Positions 22,981 through 30,128 of a DNA stretch of 32,405 bases are shown here, one piece after another. The stretch is from DATMNI01 sp035570275 (lineage in GTDB: Bacteria; Acidobacteriota; Terriglobia; Bryobacterales; Bryobacteraceae): the NCBI GenBank assembly GCA_035570275.1, contig DATMNI010000355.1:1-32405 (forward strand). Reading direction: 5' to 3'. How positions within the stretch are numbered: position 1 is the first letter of the stretch; each line of letters opens with the position of its first letter. A model generated the notes under the pieces. It worked only from the letters and a program-made list of their open reading frames with translations, had not been told where the DNA came from and searched no databases. Made by a program: the position numbers and the translations under genes.

Positions 22981-23295
22981 GTGGTTCTCAACCTATTCCT
23001 TCAAACCGGCTCGCCCCTCGGATCGATGGCGCAGATGCTGCCCATCCTTCTCATCTTCGGAATCTTTTATTTTCTCCTTTTTCTTCCCATGCAGCGCCAG
23101 CGCAAGCAGACCCAGAAAATGCTGGCGGGGCTGCAGAACGGCAATACCGTGGTGACCAGCGGCGGCATCGTCGGCACCATCGTGGCCATAGAGAATGACG
23201 ATACGCTGGTGTTACGCGTGAAGCCGGACAATGTCAAAATCCAGGTTTCGCGCGCCTCGGTTTCGAGCCTGTACACCGGCGAAGCCAAGAAGTAG
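22981..23295 (+). CDS. yajC: Preprotein translocase subunit YajC
   Basis: A 104-residue small inner-membrane protein of the SecDF-YajC complex that assists SecYEG. One membrane helix (MLPILLIFGIFYFLLFLPMQ) is followed by the conserved RQRKQTQKMLAGLQNGNTVV and TSGGIVGTIVAIENDD, then a short basic tail. The GTG at 22981 gives a 20-residue hydrophobic N-terminal leader, as in many YajC proteins. It lies between tgt and secD in the canonical order. Its stop is followed by three imperfect copies of an AAGCAGGTTGA repeat before secD. Confidence 0.95.
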   Translation: MVLNLFLQTGSPLGSMAQMLPILLIFGIFYFLLFLPMQRQRKQTQKMLAGLQNGNTVVTSGGIVGTIVAIENDDTLVLRVKPDNVKIQVSRASVSSLYTGEAKK

Positions 23296-23305
23296 TAACC
23301 TTAGT

Positions 23306-23350
23306 TAAGCAGGTTGAAAGAACTAAGCAGGTTGAGAAAAGCAGGTTGTA
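23306..23350. repeat. Three direct repeats between yajC and secD
   Basis: TAAGCAGGTTGA (23306-23317), TAAGCAGGTTGA (23324-23335) and AAGCAGGTTGTA (23339-23350) fill most of the gap just before the secD start. Confidence 0.85.
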
Positions 23351-23357
23351 AACCCCA

Positions 23358-24974
23358 ATGAAGAAAAACCTAACGGCGCGGACCGTCGTCATCGGCGTAA
23401 CGATTTTGCTCTGTATCTACGGCATCATCGACATTCCCAAATCGGGCGCCGACCTGGTGAAGAACCTCCAGAGCAATATCCGGCTCGGGCTGGACCTCAA
23501 GGGCGGCACTCACCTGGTGATGCAGGTCCAGGTACAGGACGCAGTCAAGGCCGATGCCGAACAGACGGCGGAGCGGCTCAAGGAAGACCTCAAGAAACAG
23601 AACATCACCTGGAGCAGCACGGATGTGAACGAGGTGACGCGGGTGGAAGACAGCGACCAGGTCGCTCTCGCAATCAAGGGCGTGCCGGCGGCCCAGTCCA
23701 GCGCGTTCCGCAGCCTGGTGGCCGAGCGCTACCCCGGGTATGTGCTGACGGCCCAGAATTCCACCGATTACGCGATGAAGCTCAAGGCCTCGGAACTGCT
23801 TGACCTGAAGGCCGACACCGTGAAGCGGGCGGTGGATACGATCGGCAATCGTATCGACCAGCTCGGGCTGGCCGAAAAATCCGTGCAGCCTTACGGCAGC
23901 GGCTCCACCTACCAGATTCTGATTCAGTTGCCGGGCGTGGACGATCCAGCCCGCGCCAAGGAACTGATCGGCACGGCGGCGGTTCTCGACATCTGCGACG
24001 TGAAGGACGGTCCCTACCCCAGCCGCGACGCCGCGCTGGCCCAGCACGGCGGCGTCTTGCCTCTGGGCACCAAGCTGGTGCGTTCCAAACCCCGCGGCAC
24101 CAGCGAGGGCGAGCAGTGGTATCTGGTAAGCAAGACTCCGGTGATCAGCGGACGCGAAATGCGCAACGCGCGGCCCGGCCAGGACGAAATGCGCAAGTGG
24201 GAGACCAGTTTCAACCTTTCCCCCGACGGCGGCAGGCGGTTCGGCAAGTACACGGAAGCCAATATCGGCAATAAGCTGGCGGTGGTCCTGGACGGCCAGG
24301 CGGTGAGCGTGGCTACCATTCAGAGCCGGATTGAAGATTCGGGCCGTATTACCGGCCTGGGCAGCGAGGAAGAATCCGTCGACCTGTCGCGCTACCTGCG
24401 CTCCGGGTCTTTGCCGGCGAGGGTGACGCCGAACGAAGAGCGCTCCATCGGCCCCTCACTGGGCAACGATTCGATTCACGAGGGCATCGTGGCGGGCGTG
24501 GCCGGCCTCCTGGCCGTGGTGGTTGTCATGCTCCTCTACTACAAGAGGAGCGGGGTGAACGCCGTTCTGGCGTTGGTTCTTAACACCATCATTCTCCTGG
24601 CGGCGGTGTCCTATTTCCATGCCGTGCTGACCTTGCCGGGCATCGCCGGCATCATCCTCACTATCGGTATGGCGGTGGACTCGAATGTGCTGATTTTCGA
24701 ACGTATCCGGGAGGAGTTGCGAGCCGGCAAGTCGGTGATCGCGGCGGTGGATACGGGTTTCGGTAAGGCTTGGTGGACCATCGTTGACACCCACGTGACC
24801 ACGGTAGTGTCCTGCGCCTTCCTGTTTCTGTTCGGCGAAGGGCCGGTTCGGGGATTCGCGGTGACCTTGGTGATCGGTCTGATCGCCAATATCTTCACCG
24901 CCGTTTTTGTTTCCAGAACCATCTTCGATTACGAACTGTCCGGCAGCCGGCAAGTGCAGGAACTGAGCATTTGA
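23358..24974 (+). CDS. secD: Protein translocase subunit SecD
   Basis: A 538-residue RND-superfamily membrane protein that uses the proton-motive force to pull exported proteins through SecYEG. TM1 is near residues 8-27 (VVIGVTILLCIYGIIDI). The signature LGLDLKGGTHLVMQV follows, then a large periplasmic P1 domain with VKRAVDTIGNRIDQLGLAEK and QILIQLPGVDDPARAKELIG. Five C-terminal helices carry GIVAGVAGLLAVVVVMLLYY, GIILTIGMAVDSNVLIFERI and TTVVSCAFLFLFGEGPVRGF. Length and order are normal. The ATG at 23358 has no clear ribosome-binding site, and the upstream gap is occupied by direct repeats. secF follows after about 100 bp. Confidence 0.97.
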   Translation: MKKNLTARTVVIGVTILLCIYGIIDIPKSGADLVKNLQSNIRLGLDLKGGTHLVMQVQVQDAVKADAEQTAERLKEDLKKQNITWSSTDVNEVTRVEDSDQVALAIKGVPAAQSSAFRSLVAERYPGYVLTAQNSTDYAMKLKASELLDLKADTVKRAVDTIGNRIDQLGLAEKSVQPYGSGSTYQILIQLPGVDDPARAKELIGTAAVLDICDVKDGPYPSRDAALAQHGGVLPLGTKLVRSKPRGTSEGEQWYLVSKTPVISGREMRNARPGQDEMRKWETSFNLSPDGGRRFGKYTEANIGNKLAVVLDGQAVSVATIQSRIEDSGRITGLGSEEESVDLSRYLRSGSLPARVTPNEERSIGPSLGNDSIHEGIVAGVAGLLAVVVVMLLYYKRSGVNAVLALVLNTIILLAAVSYFHAVLTLPGIAGIILTIGMAVDSNVLIFERIREELRAGKSVIAAVDTGFGKAWWTIVDTHVTTVVSCAFLFLFGEGPVRGFAVTLVIGLIANIFTAVFVSRTIFDYELSGSRQVQELSI

Positions 24975-25076
24975 GCGTTTTAGTGGCTGGTTTGTGAGTT
25001 TTCGTCTACTCTCGGGAACAAATTCTAAAGGGCTGGTGTCCAACATCCTGGCGGATACCGGCACGGCAAAAGTTCG

Positions 25077-26312
25077 ATGGAATTATTTAAGAACACGAAT
25101 TACGATTTTCTAGGCAAGAAGTGGCCCTTCATCATTGCCTCGCTGGTTCTGACGGTTGCCGGGTTTGCGAGCATCGTCGTCCGTGGCGGCATCAAATACG
25201 GGATCGATTTCAAGGGCGGCGCCCTGATGACGGTCAAGTTCGCCGATACGCCCCCGTTGGAAAAGATTCGTTCCGTGATACCCGGAGCAAGCGTACAGAA
25301 TTTCACCGATGCTCAAACGAAGAACGAAGTGGAGATCGGAATCGAGCTGCAGGAAGAGCGCGAGCTCAACCTGAGCCGCCAGAAGATGGAAACCGCTTTG
25401 GCCGCCACGTTCGGCCAGCCGAACAGCGGCAAGCTGGATTTCAATAACACCAGCCAGCAAACGCTGATCGAGCGTTTGCGGAATCCTCTGGCGACCAATG
25501 GGGTGGCCATGAGCGACCCGCAACTCCAGAAACTGGCGGCCGATCTGCTGAATTTTCGCAACACGCCGCCGCGTTCGGGGTTGATAAGCGATTTTAACCA
25601 ATTGTCTTCCGTACCCGGCGCGAACGCTGGTATACTGAACACTCTTAAACAGGAGTGCTATCTGTCGCCCTACACCGTGATCGGTACGATAATGGTGGGC
25701 CCCAAGGTTGGCGCGGAGTTGCGCACCAAGGCCGTGCTGGCGACGTTGTATGCTTTGGCCGGCATGCTGGCGTATATCGCTTTCCGGTTTGAGTGGATCT
25801 ACGGCTTGGGCGCCGTGATCGCGGTCTTCCACGACACGCTGATTACGATTGGTCTGTTTTCGATTTTTGGCGAGGCCATCGACATGACGGTGATCGCGGC
25901 CCTGCTCACCCTGGTGGGCTATTCGATGAACGACACCATCGTGATCTTCGACCGCATTCGGGAAAACTTGAAAATCAGCCGGCGCGAGCCGCTGGAATCG
26001 GTCATGAACAAGGCTGTCAATCAGACCCTCAGCCGAACCGTCATGACGTCGGGACTGACCTTCCTGACGATCATCGCGCTGTTCCTGTTCGGCGGTCCGG
26101 TGCTGCACCCATTTTCATTCGCTTTGGTCTGCGGAGTCATTGTGGGAACGTATTCGTCGGTTTTTATTGCCAGCCCGATCGTGCTTTTCTGGCATAATTA
26201 CACCGATACGCGAAAGCGGCCGAGGGCGGCCGTGATATCATCGTCGGCGGCAAGGCCGGAGACGGCCGGGCGGAAGAGCCCGTCCAGCGCAATTAACAGG
26301 GTGGTTAAGTAA
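25077..26312 (+). CDS. secF: Protein translocase subunit SecF
   Basis: A 411-residue partner of SecD. It starts MELFKNTNYDFLGKKWPFII with the first membrane helix, then YGIDFKGGALMTVKFADTPP, the SecF equivalent of the D1 signature. The periplasmic P4-type domain is longer than in enterobacterial SecF (about 320 aa). It is followed by the five-helix block with AYIAFRFEWIYGLGAVIAVF, IDMTVIAALLTLVGYSMNDT and IVIFDRIRENLKISRRE. The hydrophilic C-tail after YTDTRKRPR is about 30 residues and variable. The start is the ATG at 25077; a ribosome-binding site is weak. The tonB gene follows 59 bp later. Confidence 0.96.
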   Translation: MELFKNTNYDFLGKKWPFIIASLVLTVAGFASIVVRGGIKYGIDFKGGALMTVKFADTPPLEKIRSVIPGASVQNFTDAQTKNEVEIGIELQEERELNLSRQKMETALAATFGQPNSGKLDFNNTSQQTLIERLRNPLATNGVAMSDPQLQKLAADLLNFRNTPPRSGLISDFNQLSSVPGANAGILNTLKQECYLSPYTVIGTIMVGPKVGAELRTKAVLATLYALAGMLAYIAFRFEWIYGLGAVIAVFHDTLITIGLFSIFGEAIDMTVIAALLTLVGYSMNDTIVIFDRIRENLKISRREPLESVMNKAVNQTLSRTVMTSGLTFLTIIALFLFGGPVLHPFSFALVCGVIVGTYSSVFIASPIVLFWHNYTDTRKRPRAAVISSSAARPETAGRKSPSSAINRVVK

Positions 26313-26371
26313 ATCGGGCGGAGCGGGCACAAATTGAGCCTTTCCGCCGTCAATAAGGGAAAGGAAGGTTT

Positions 26372-27133
26372 ATGTTTGAGCAAACATTCGTAGGCGGCAA
26401 AACGCAGACGGGCTGGACGGTCATGGTAGCCTTTATCGCGCAGATCATCTTTCTGGTGGTCGCGGTCATTCTGCCGATGATCTATTTCAATGTGCTCCCC
26501 AACACCCAGTTGCGCAGTTTCCTGGTGGCACCGCCGCCTCCCCCGCCCCCACCGCCTCCTCCCGCCGCCCCGGCGCCCATCAAAATCGTCAAGGTGATTC
26601 CGCGCCAGTTCGACGCCGGCAAACTGATGGCGCCGAAGTCGGTTCCCAAGGAAATCGCGCAGATTAAGGAAGAAGAACTTCCGCCCCCCGCAACCGGGGC
26701 AGCCGGTGTGGTCGGCGGCGTCCCTGGCGGCGTAGCCGGCGGAACTCCAGGCGGCGTGCTTGGGGGCATTATCGGTTCGGTTCCGAGCGCGGCGCCTCCG
26801 CCTCCACCTCCGCCTCCGGCGAAGAAGGAAGTGGTGACTCCCAAGCGCATCACCATCGGCGGCAACGTGCAGCAGGCCAAGTTGATCCGGCAGCCTAAGC
26901 CCATCTATCCGCCGCTGGCCAAGCAGGCGCGCATTTCGGGCGTAGTGCACCTGGCAGCCGTCATCTCGAAAGACGGGACTATTCAAGATCTTAAGGCGAT
27001 TGGCGGCCACCCGCTGCTGATCCCGGCCGCTTTGGAAGCGGTGAGACAGTGGGTATACCAGCCGACCCTTCTCAACGGAGAGCCGGTCGAGGTTGTAACT
27101 CAGATCGACGTGAACTTCACGTTGAGCCAGTAG
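26372..27133 (+). CDS. TonB family energy-transducing protein
   Basis: A 253-residue inner-membrane-anchored protein expected to transmit ExbBD-derived energy to outer-membrane receptors. One N-terminal helix (WTVMVAFIAQIIFLVVAVIL) is followed by a periplasmic linker. The linker has a run of 11 prolines, a Gly-rich stretch (GGVPGGVAGGTPGGVLGGII) and a second run of eight prolines. The C-terminal TonB domain is VQQAKLIRQPKPIYPPLAKQ, then GVVHLAAVISKDGTIQDLKA and AALEAVRQWVYQPTLLNGEP. A strong AAGGAAGG ribosome-binding site precedes the ATG. It leads the tonB-exbB-exbD-exbD set, which supports the role. The 3' end is partly duplicated just downstream. Confidence 0.93.
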   Translation: MFEQTFVGGKTQTGWTVMVAFIAQIIFLVVAVILPMIYFNVLPNTQLRSFLVAPPPPPPPPPPPAAPAPIKIVKVIPRQFDAGKLMAPKSVPKEIAQIKEEELPPPATGAAGVVGGVPGGVAGGTPGGVLGGIIGSVPSAAPPPPPPPPAKKEVVTPKRITIGGNVQQAKLIRQPKPIYPPLAKQARISGVVHLAAVISKDGTIQDLKAIGGHPLLIPAALEAVRQWVYQPTLLNGEPVEVVTQIDVNFTLSQ

Positions 27134-27185
27134 TACTTTGAGCCAGTATAAAAGGCTCTGAGGTAGCAGGGCTTTGAAGTAGCAG
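27122..27185. repeat. Duplicated tonB 3' end and following direct repeat
   Basis: TTGAGCCAGTA, the last coding bases and start of the tonB stop codon (27122-27132), is repeated at 27138-27148. A second pair, TGAGGTAGCAG and TGAAGTAGCAG (27159-27169, 27175-27185), follows with a spacing of 16 bp. Confidence 0.8.
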
Positions 27186-27244
27186 TGCCTGGCCCGTTCG
27201 CGCGGGCCGAATCTAAATCAACTCGCAGGAGAGAAGAGAAAACT

Positions 27245-27988
27245 ATGCTTTCGCATTTGCAAGTCTTGGCGTTTTACCTGCTGCAAGATAGCGGCAGCAC
27301 CGTTAGTTGGGACCCCGCTTCCTTGTGGAAACAGATGGGCCCGCTGGCCAAGTTCGTGGTCGTCGGCTTGTTCATCATGTCCGCCTACTCCATCGGCGTC
27401 ATGATCGACAGGCTGATGGCTTACAGCGCCGCCCGCAAACAATCGCGGCAGTTCGCTCCGGCAGTGGCCGGCGCGCTGCGCGAAGGCAAACTGGATGAAG
27501 CGGTGAAGATTGCCGACCGCTTCAAGAAGAGCCATCTGGCAAAGGTGGTTGTGGCCGGTTTGCAGGAATTCCAGGCGCACCAGATCAGTTCGGAGATTCC
27601 GGGCGAAGAGATCGAAGCGTCTAAACGCGCACTGGAGCGCGCCGAAGCCATCGTTCACGCCGAACTGAAACGCGGCGTCAGCGGCCTGGCAACTATCGGT
27701 TCGACGGCGCCCTTCGTGGGCCTGTTCGGGACTGTGGTCGGCATCATCAATGCGTTCAAGGGGATTTCGAATGAGAAGTCCACTGGTCTGGGCGCGGTGG
27801 CCGGCGGCATTTCGGAAGCCCTGGTGACCACTGCTATTGGTTTGTTCGTGGCCATCCCAGCAGTCTGGATGTACAATTTCTTTACCGGCAAGATTGAAGC
27901 ATTCGATGTGGAAATGGGCAACTCCAGTTCCGAGCTGATCGACTACTTCCTGAAGCGTTCGCAGCGGAGCGCAGGGGCCCGCAAGTAG
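27245..27988 (+). CDS. MotA/TolQ/ExbB proton channel protein
   Basis: A 247-residue inner-membrane protein of the ExbB/TolQ type that forms the proton channel with ExbD. An N-terminal helix (LAKFVVVGLFIMSAYSIGVM) is followed by a long cytoplasmic segment (SRQFAPAVAGALREGKLDEA). Two further helices contain GLATIGSTAPFVGLFGTVVG, then GISEALVTTAIGLFVAIPAV, both family signatures. The ATG at 27245 is chosen because AGGAGAG lies just upstream; an in-frame start at 27185 would add an arginine-rich stretch untypical of the family. The stop is soon followed by an in-frame second stop. It works with the two ExbD-like proteins downstream and probably the TonB upstream. Confidence 0.94.
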   Translation: MLSHLQVLAFYLLQDSGSTVSWDPASLWKQMGPLAKFVVVGLFIMSAYSIGVMIDRLMAYSAARKQSRQFAPAVAGALREGKLDEAVKIADRFKKSHLAKVVVAGLQEFQAHQISSEIPGEEIEASKRALERAEAIVHAELKRGVSGLATIGSTAPFVGLFGTVVGIINAFKGISNEKSTGLGAVAGGISEALVTTAIGLFVAIPAVWMYNFFTGKIEAFDVEMGNSSSELIDYFLKRSQRSAGARK

Positions 27989-28056
27989 TTTGGTTAAATG
28001 CGTAAAAGCAGTTGGGCCAGATAGGCGCAATTGGGATCCGGCGAGTTGATACCGAA

Positions 28057-28080
28057 GGGGAGTTCCGAACGGAGCTCCCC
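28057..28080 (+). promoter_or_regulatory. Strong hairpin between exbB and exbD
   Basis: GGGGAGTTCC-GAAC-GGAGCTCCCC forms a 10-bp stem (one G-T pair) with a four-base loop in the 187-bp gap between exbB and the first exbD gene. No U tract follows, so it may be an mRNA-processing or stability element rather than a terminator. Confidence 0.5.
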
Positions 28081-28104
28081 GCTCCTGCCCCCCGGTTCTG
28101 CAGC

Positions 28105-28164
28105 ACTGAACCTGTGGACGAGTGAATTCTGTAGCAGAGTGAACCTGTAGTAGAGTGAACCCGG
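28105..28164. repeat. Tandem 16-17 bp imperfect repeats before exbD
   Basis: ACTGAACCTGTGGACG, AGTGAATTCTGTAGCAG, AGTGAACCTGTAGTAG and a partial AGTGAACCCGG follow each other without spacers from 28105 to 28164, ending at the ribosome-binding site of the exbD gene. Confidence 0.8.
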
Positions 28165-28175
28165 AGAAGATAACG

Positions 28176-28625
28176 ATGCAACTGAAGAAGGCTCCCCAAG
28201 CCATAGCGGACATCAACGTGACCCCCATGGTGGACGTGATGCTGGTCATGCTCATCATTTTCATGGTCATCACGCCGATGTTGTCGAAGGGCGTCAGCGT
28301 GGATCTGGTGCAGACCAAGAACCCGATCGCCATGCAGGCCGCCGACAAGAGCGACGCCATCGTTTGCGCCGTGACGCGCAACGGAGACACCTTTCTGAAC
28401 ACGACCAAGATGCCTCCCGAAGACTTGCCGCAGAAGGTTAAGGATCTGCTCGCCAACCGGCTCGACAAAACCGTCTTCGTCAAAGCCGATTCGAGGGCAA
28501 GGTATGAGAAGGTCGTAGACGTAGTGGACAATCTGCGCGCGGCGGGCGTGGATCAGTTGGGTCTGCTGACGGAACAGATGCAGGATCTGGCGCACCCGCA
28601 GGCGCCGACGCCGGCCGCAAAGTAA
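28176..28625 (+). CDS. ExbD/TolR family protein, first copy
   Basis: A 149-residue ExbD/TolR-type protein. A short cytoplasmic N-terminus with DINVTPMVDVMLVMLIIFMV provides the single membrane helix; the Asp in PMVDVML is the conserved proton-carrying residue. A periplasmic domain follows (NPIAMQAADKSDAIVCAVTR, TVFVKADSRARYEKVVDVVD, GVDQLGLLTEQM). The ATG at 28176 with GGAGAAG upstream is preferred to an in-frame GTG at 28155. It sits between exbB and a second exbD-like gene. Its 3' end is tandemly copied twice directly after the stop codon. Confidence 0.94.
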   Translation: MQLKKAPQAIADINVTPMVDVMLVMLIIFMVITPMLSKGVSVDLVQTKNPIAMQAADKSDAIVCAVTRNGDTFLNTTKMPPEDLPQKVKDLLANRLDKTVFVKADSRARYEKVVDVVDNLRAAGVDQLGLLTEQMQDLAHPQAPTPAAK

Positions 28626-28657
28626 ACCGTCGCCAAGTAAACCGGCCGCGAAGTAAA
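28611..28657. repeat. Triplicated 3' end of the first exbD gene
   Basis: CCGGCCGCAAAGTAAA (28611-28626, containing the stop TAA), CCGTCGCCAAGTAAA (28627-28641) and CCGGCCGCGAAGTAAA (28642-28657) are contiguous. The second copy supplies another in-frame TAA at 28638-28640. Confidence 0.9.
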
Positions 28658-28687
28658 GTTGAGATCAGGGAAAAAGGAGCAATCTTT

Positions 28688-29113
28688 ATGAGTATGGCAG
28701 TCGGCGGGACAGGCGGTCCAAAGTCCGAAATCAACATGACGCCGATGATCGATGTGCTGCTGGTGCTGATTATCATATTCATGGTGATCACTCCACTGAC
28801 TCCGAAAGGGCTTGAGGCGCTGGTTCCCCAGCCGCCGCCTCCCAATGCCAAGCCGAACCAGTCGGATCAGCGCACCGTGGTCATCGTAATCGACAAAGAC
28901 CATAACATGCAGATCAACAGCGAATCCGTGCTCGAAGCCAATCTGCAGAGCCGTCTGGAGGAGATCTTCAAGACGCGGGCGGAGCGTGTGGTGTTCGTGA
29001 AGGGCGATCCCTCGTTGGAGTTCCGTTGGGTAGCCAAGGCAATCGATATCGCGCACGGCGCGGGTATCGACCGCGTGGGTCTGATGACTGCCAAGGTGGA
29101 GGCCGGGCAATAA
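28688..29113 (+). CDS. ExbD/TolR family protein, second copy
   Basis: A 141-residue paralogue of the preceding ExbD. It has SEINMTPMIDVLLVLIIIFM as the membrane helix with the conserved Asp, a proline-rich stretch LVPQPPPPNAKP after the membrane, and a periplasmic domain (DQRTVVIVIDKDHNMQINSE, ERVVFVKGDPSLEFRWVAKA, GIDRVGLMTAK). Two ExbD proteins beside one ExbB is common in Gram-negative Ton clusters outside enterobacteria and may allow mixed channels. A clear AAAAAGGAG site precedes the ATG. The gene end is duplicated downstream, giving a second in-frame stop. Confidence 0.94.
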   Translation: MSMAVGGTGGPKSEINMTPMIDVLLVLIIIFMVITPLTPKGLEALVPQPPPPNAKPNQSDQRTVVIVIDKDHNMQINSESVLEANLQSRLEEIFKTRAERVVFVKGDPSLEFRWVAKAIDIAHGAGIDRVGLMTAKVEAGQ

Positions 29114-29147
29114 GCCGGGCAATAAAAAGGTGGAGGCCGGGCAATAA
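29093..29147. repeat. Duplicated 3' end of the second exbD gene
   Basis: The 21 bp at 29093-29113 (starting AAGGTGGAGG and ending with the stop TAA) recur exactly at 29127-29147. The shorter GCCGGGCAATAA occurs three times (29102-29113, 29114-29125, 29136-29147). The next gene starts two bases after the last copy. Confidence 0.92.
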
Positions 29148-29148
29148 C

Positions 29149-29985
29149 ATGAGCAAACTGACGTCGAGCCAACTGATTTTGGGCAAACTAACGGTGACTC
29201 TGGCAGTAGCCGCGCTGGCGGCGCTGGGCACCGGCTGCAACAAACTGCAATCGCGCGATCATCTCAACAAGGGCGTGCAGGCGTTCACGGCGGCGCAATA
29301 TCCGGAAGCCGTCGAGCACTTCAAGACCGCCGTGGAGCTGGACCCGAATTTCCCCACCGCGCGCCTGTATCTGGCAACGGCTTACATGCAGCAGTATATT
29401 CCCGGCGCGGAATCGCCCGAGAATATGAAGATGGCTACGGAAGCCTACAACCAGTTCCAGAAGGTGCTGGAGCAGGAACCCAAGAACACCACCGCCATCG
29501 CCTCAATTGCGTCGCTCAACCTGAACCAGAAGAAGTGGGATGAAGCGCAGCAATGGTACGAGAAGTGGACCGCCGTGGAGCAGAACGCGGATGCCTACTA
29601 CAGCCTTGGCTTTATTGCCTGGTCCAAGTGGTACCCGGTTTATGGGACTGCCCGCGCCAACCTGGGAATGAAGCAGGAAGACCCAGGCCCTATCAAGGAC
29701 AAGAAGGTCAAGGAAGAGCTGAAGGCCAAATACGGTCCGATCATCGAAGCCGGCTTGCAATCGCTTGACAAGGCCCTGCAGATCAACCCGGAATACGACG
29801 ACGCGATGGCGTATGAGAACCTGCTGGTTCGCGAACGGGCCGACCTCGCCGACAGCAAAGAAGACTACGAAAAGCAAACCAAGATTGCCGACGACTGGGT
29901 GACGAAGGCTCTGGCGACCAAGAAGATCAAACTCGAAAAGAAGGCCAAGACCGGCGGCGGCATCGTCAACGACACGGGCAAATAA
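29149..29985 (+). CDS. TPR-repeat lipoprotein
   Basis: A 278-residue exported protein. Residues 13-29 (KLTVTLAVAALAALGTG) form a signal peptide ending at a cysteine (TGC), suggesting a lipoprotein, although the -3 residue is not the usual leucine. Tetratricopeptide repeats follow: LNKGVQAFTAAQYPEAVEHF, KTAVELDPNFPTARLYLATA, then FQKVLEQEPKNTTAIASIAS and SLDKALQINPEYDDAMAYEN. The C-terminus is lysine-rich. TPR lipoproteins often scaffold envelope complexes; its place after tonB-exbB-exbD suggests involvement with that system, which is an inference. The ATG at 29149 has no separate ribosome-binding site but the duplicated exbD end contains GGTGGAGG upstream. A palindrome-containing repeat follows the stop. 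Confidence 0.88.
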   Translation: MSKLTSSQLILGKLTVTLAVAALAALGTGCNKLQSRDHLNKGVQAFTAAQYPEAVEHFKTAVELDPNFPTARLYLATAYMQQYIPGAESPENMKMATEAYNQFQKVLEQEPKNTTAIASIASLNLNQKKWDEAQQWYEKWTAVEQNADAYYSLGFIAWSKWYPVYGTARANLGMKQEDPGPIKDKKVKEELKAKYGPIIEAGLQSLDKALQINPEYDDAMAYENLLVRERADLADSKEDYEKQTKIADDWVTKALATKKIKLEKKAKTGGGIVNDTGK

Positions 29986-30031
29986 ACCGCTCCCTGACGG
30001 TCACGGCTCCGAGCGGCGTGCGTCGGAGCCG
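29986..30031 (+). terminator. Repeat arm plus hairpin after the TPR gene
   Basis: ACCGCTCCCTGACGGTC (29986-30002) is identical to an arm of the inverted-repeat element at 12153. It is followed by a perfect 9-bp hairpin CGGCTCCGA / TCGGAGCCG (30004-30012, 30023-30031). No U tract follows, so termination is only possible, not certain. Confidence 0.5.
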
Positions 30032-30113
30032 CGCGCGTAAGCAAGCGTTGTAAAGCAAATGGGGGGCAGGTTCGCAAGAGCCGGCTCCCCAAAGTTTTCT
30101 TAGGGTACCCTGC

Positions 30114-30119
30114 TACAAT
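30114..30119 (+). promoter_or_regulatory. Candidate -10 box of rel
   Basis: TACAAT within TACAATCGAATT ends nine bases before the GTG start at 30129; transcription would begin within a few bases of the start. The 12-bp sequence is identical to the one before tgt. A -35 box is not clear. Confidence 0.45.
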
Positions 30120-30128
30120 CGAATTAGA

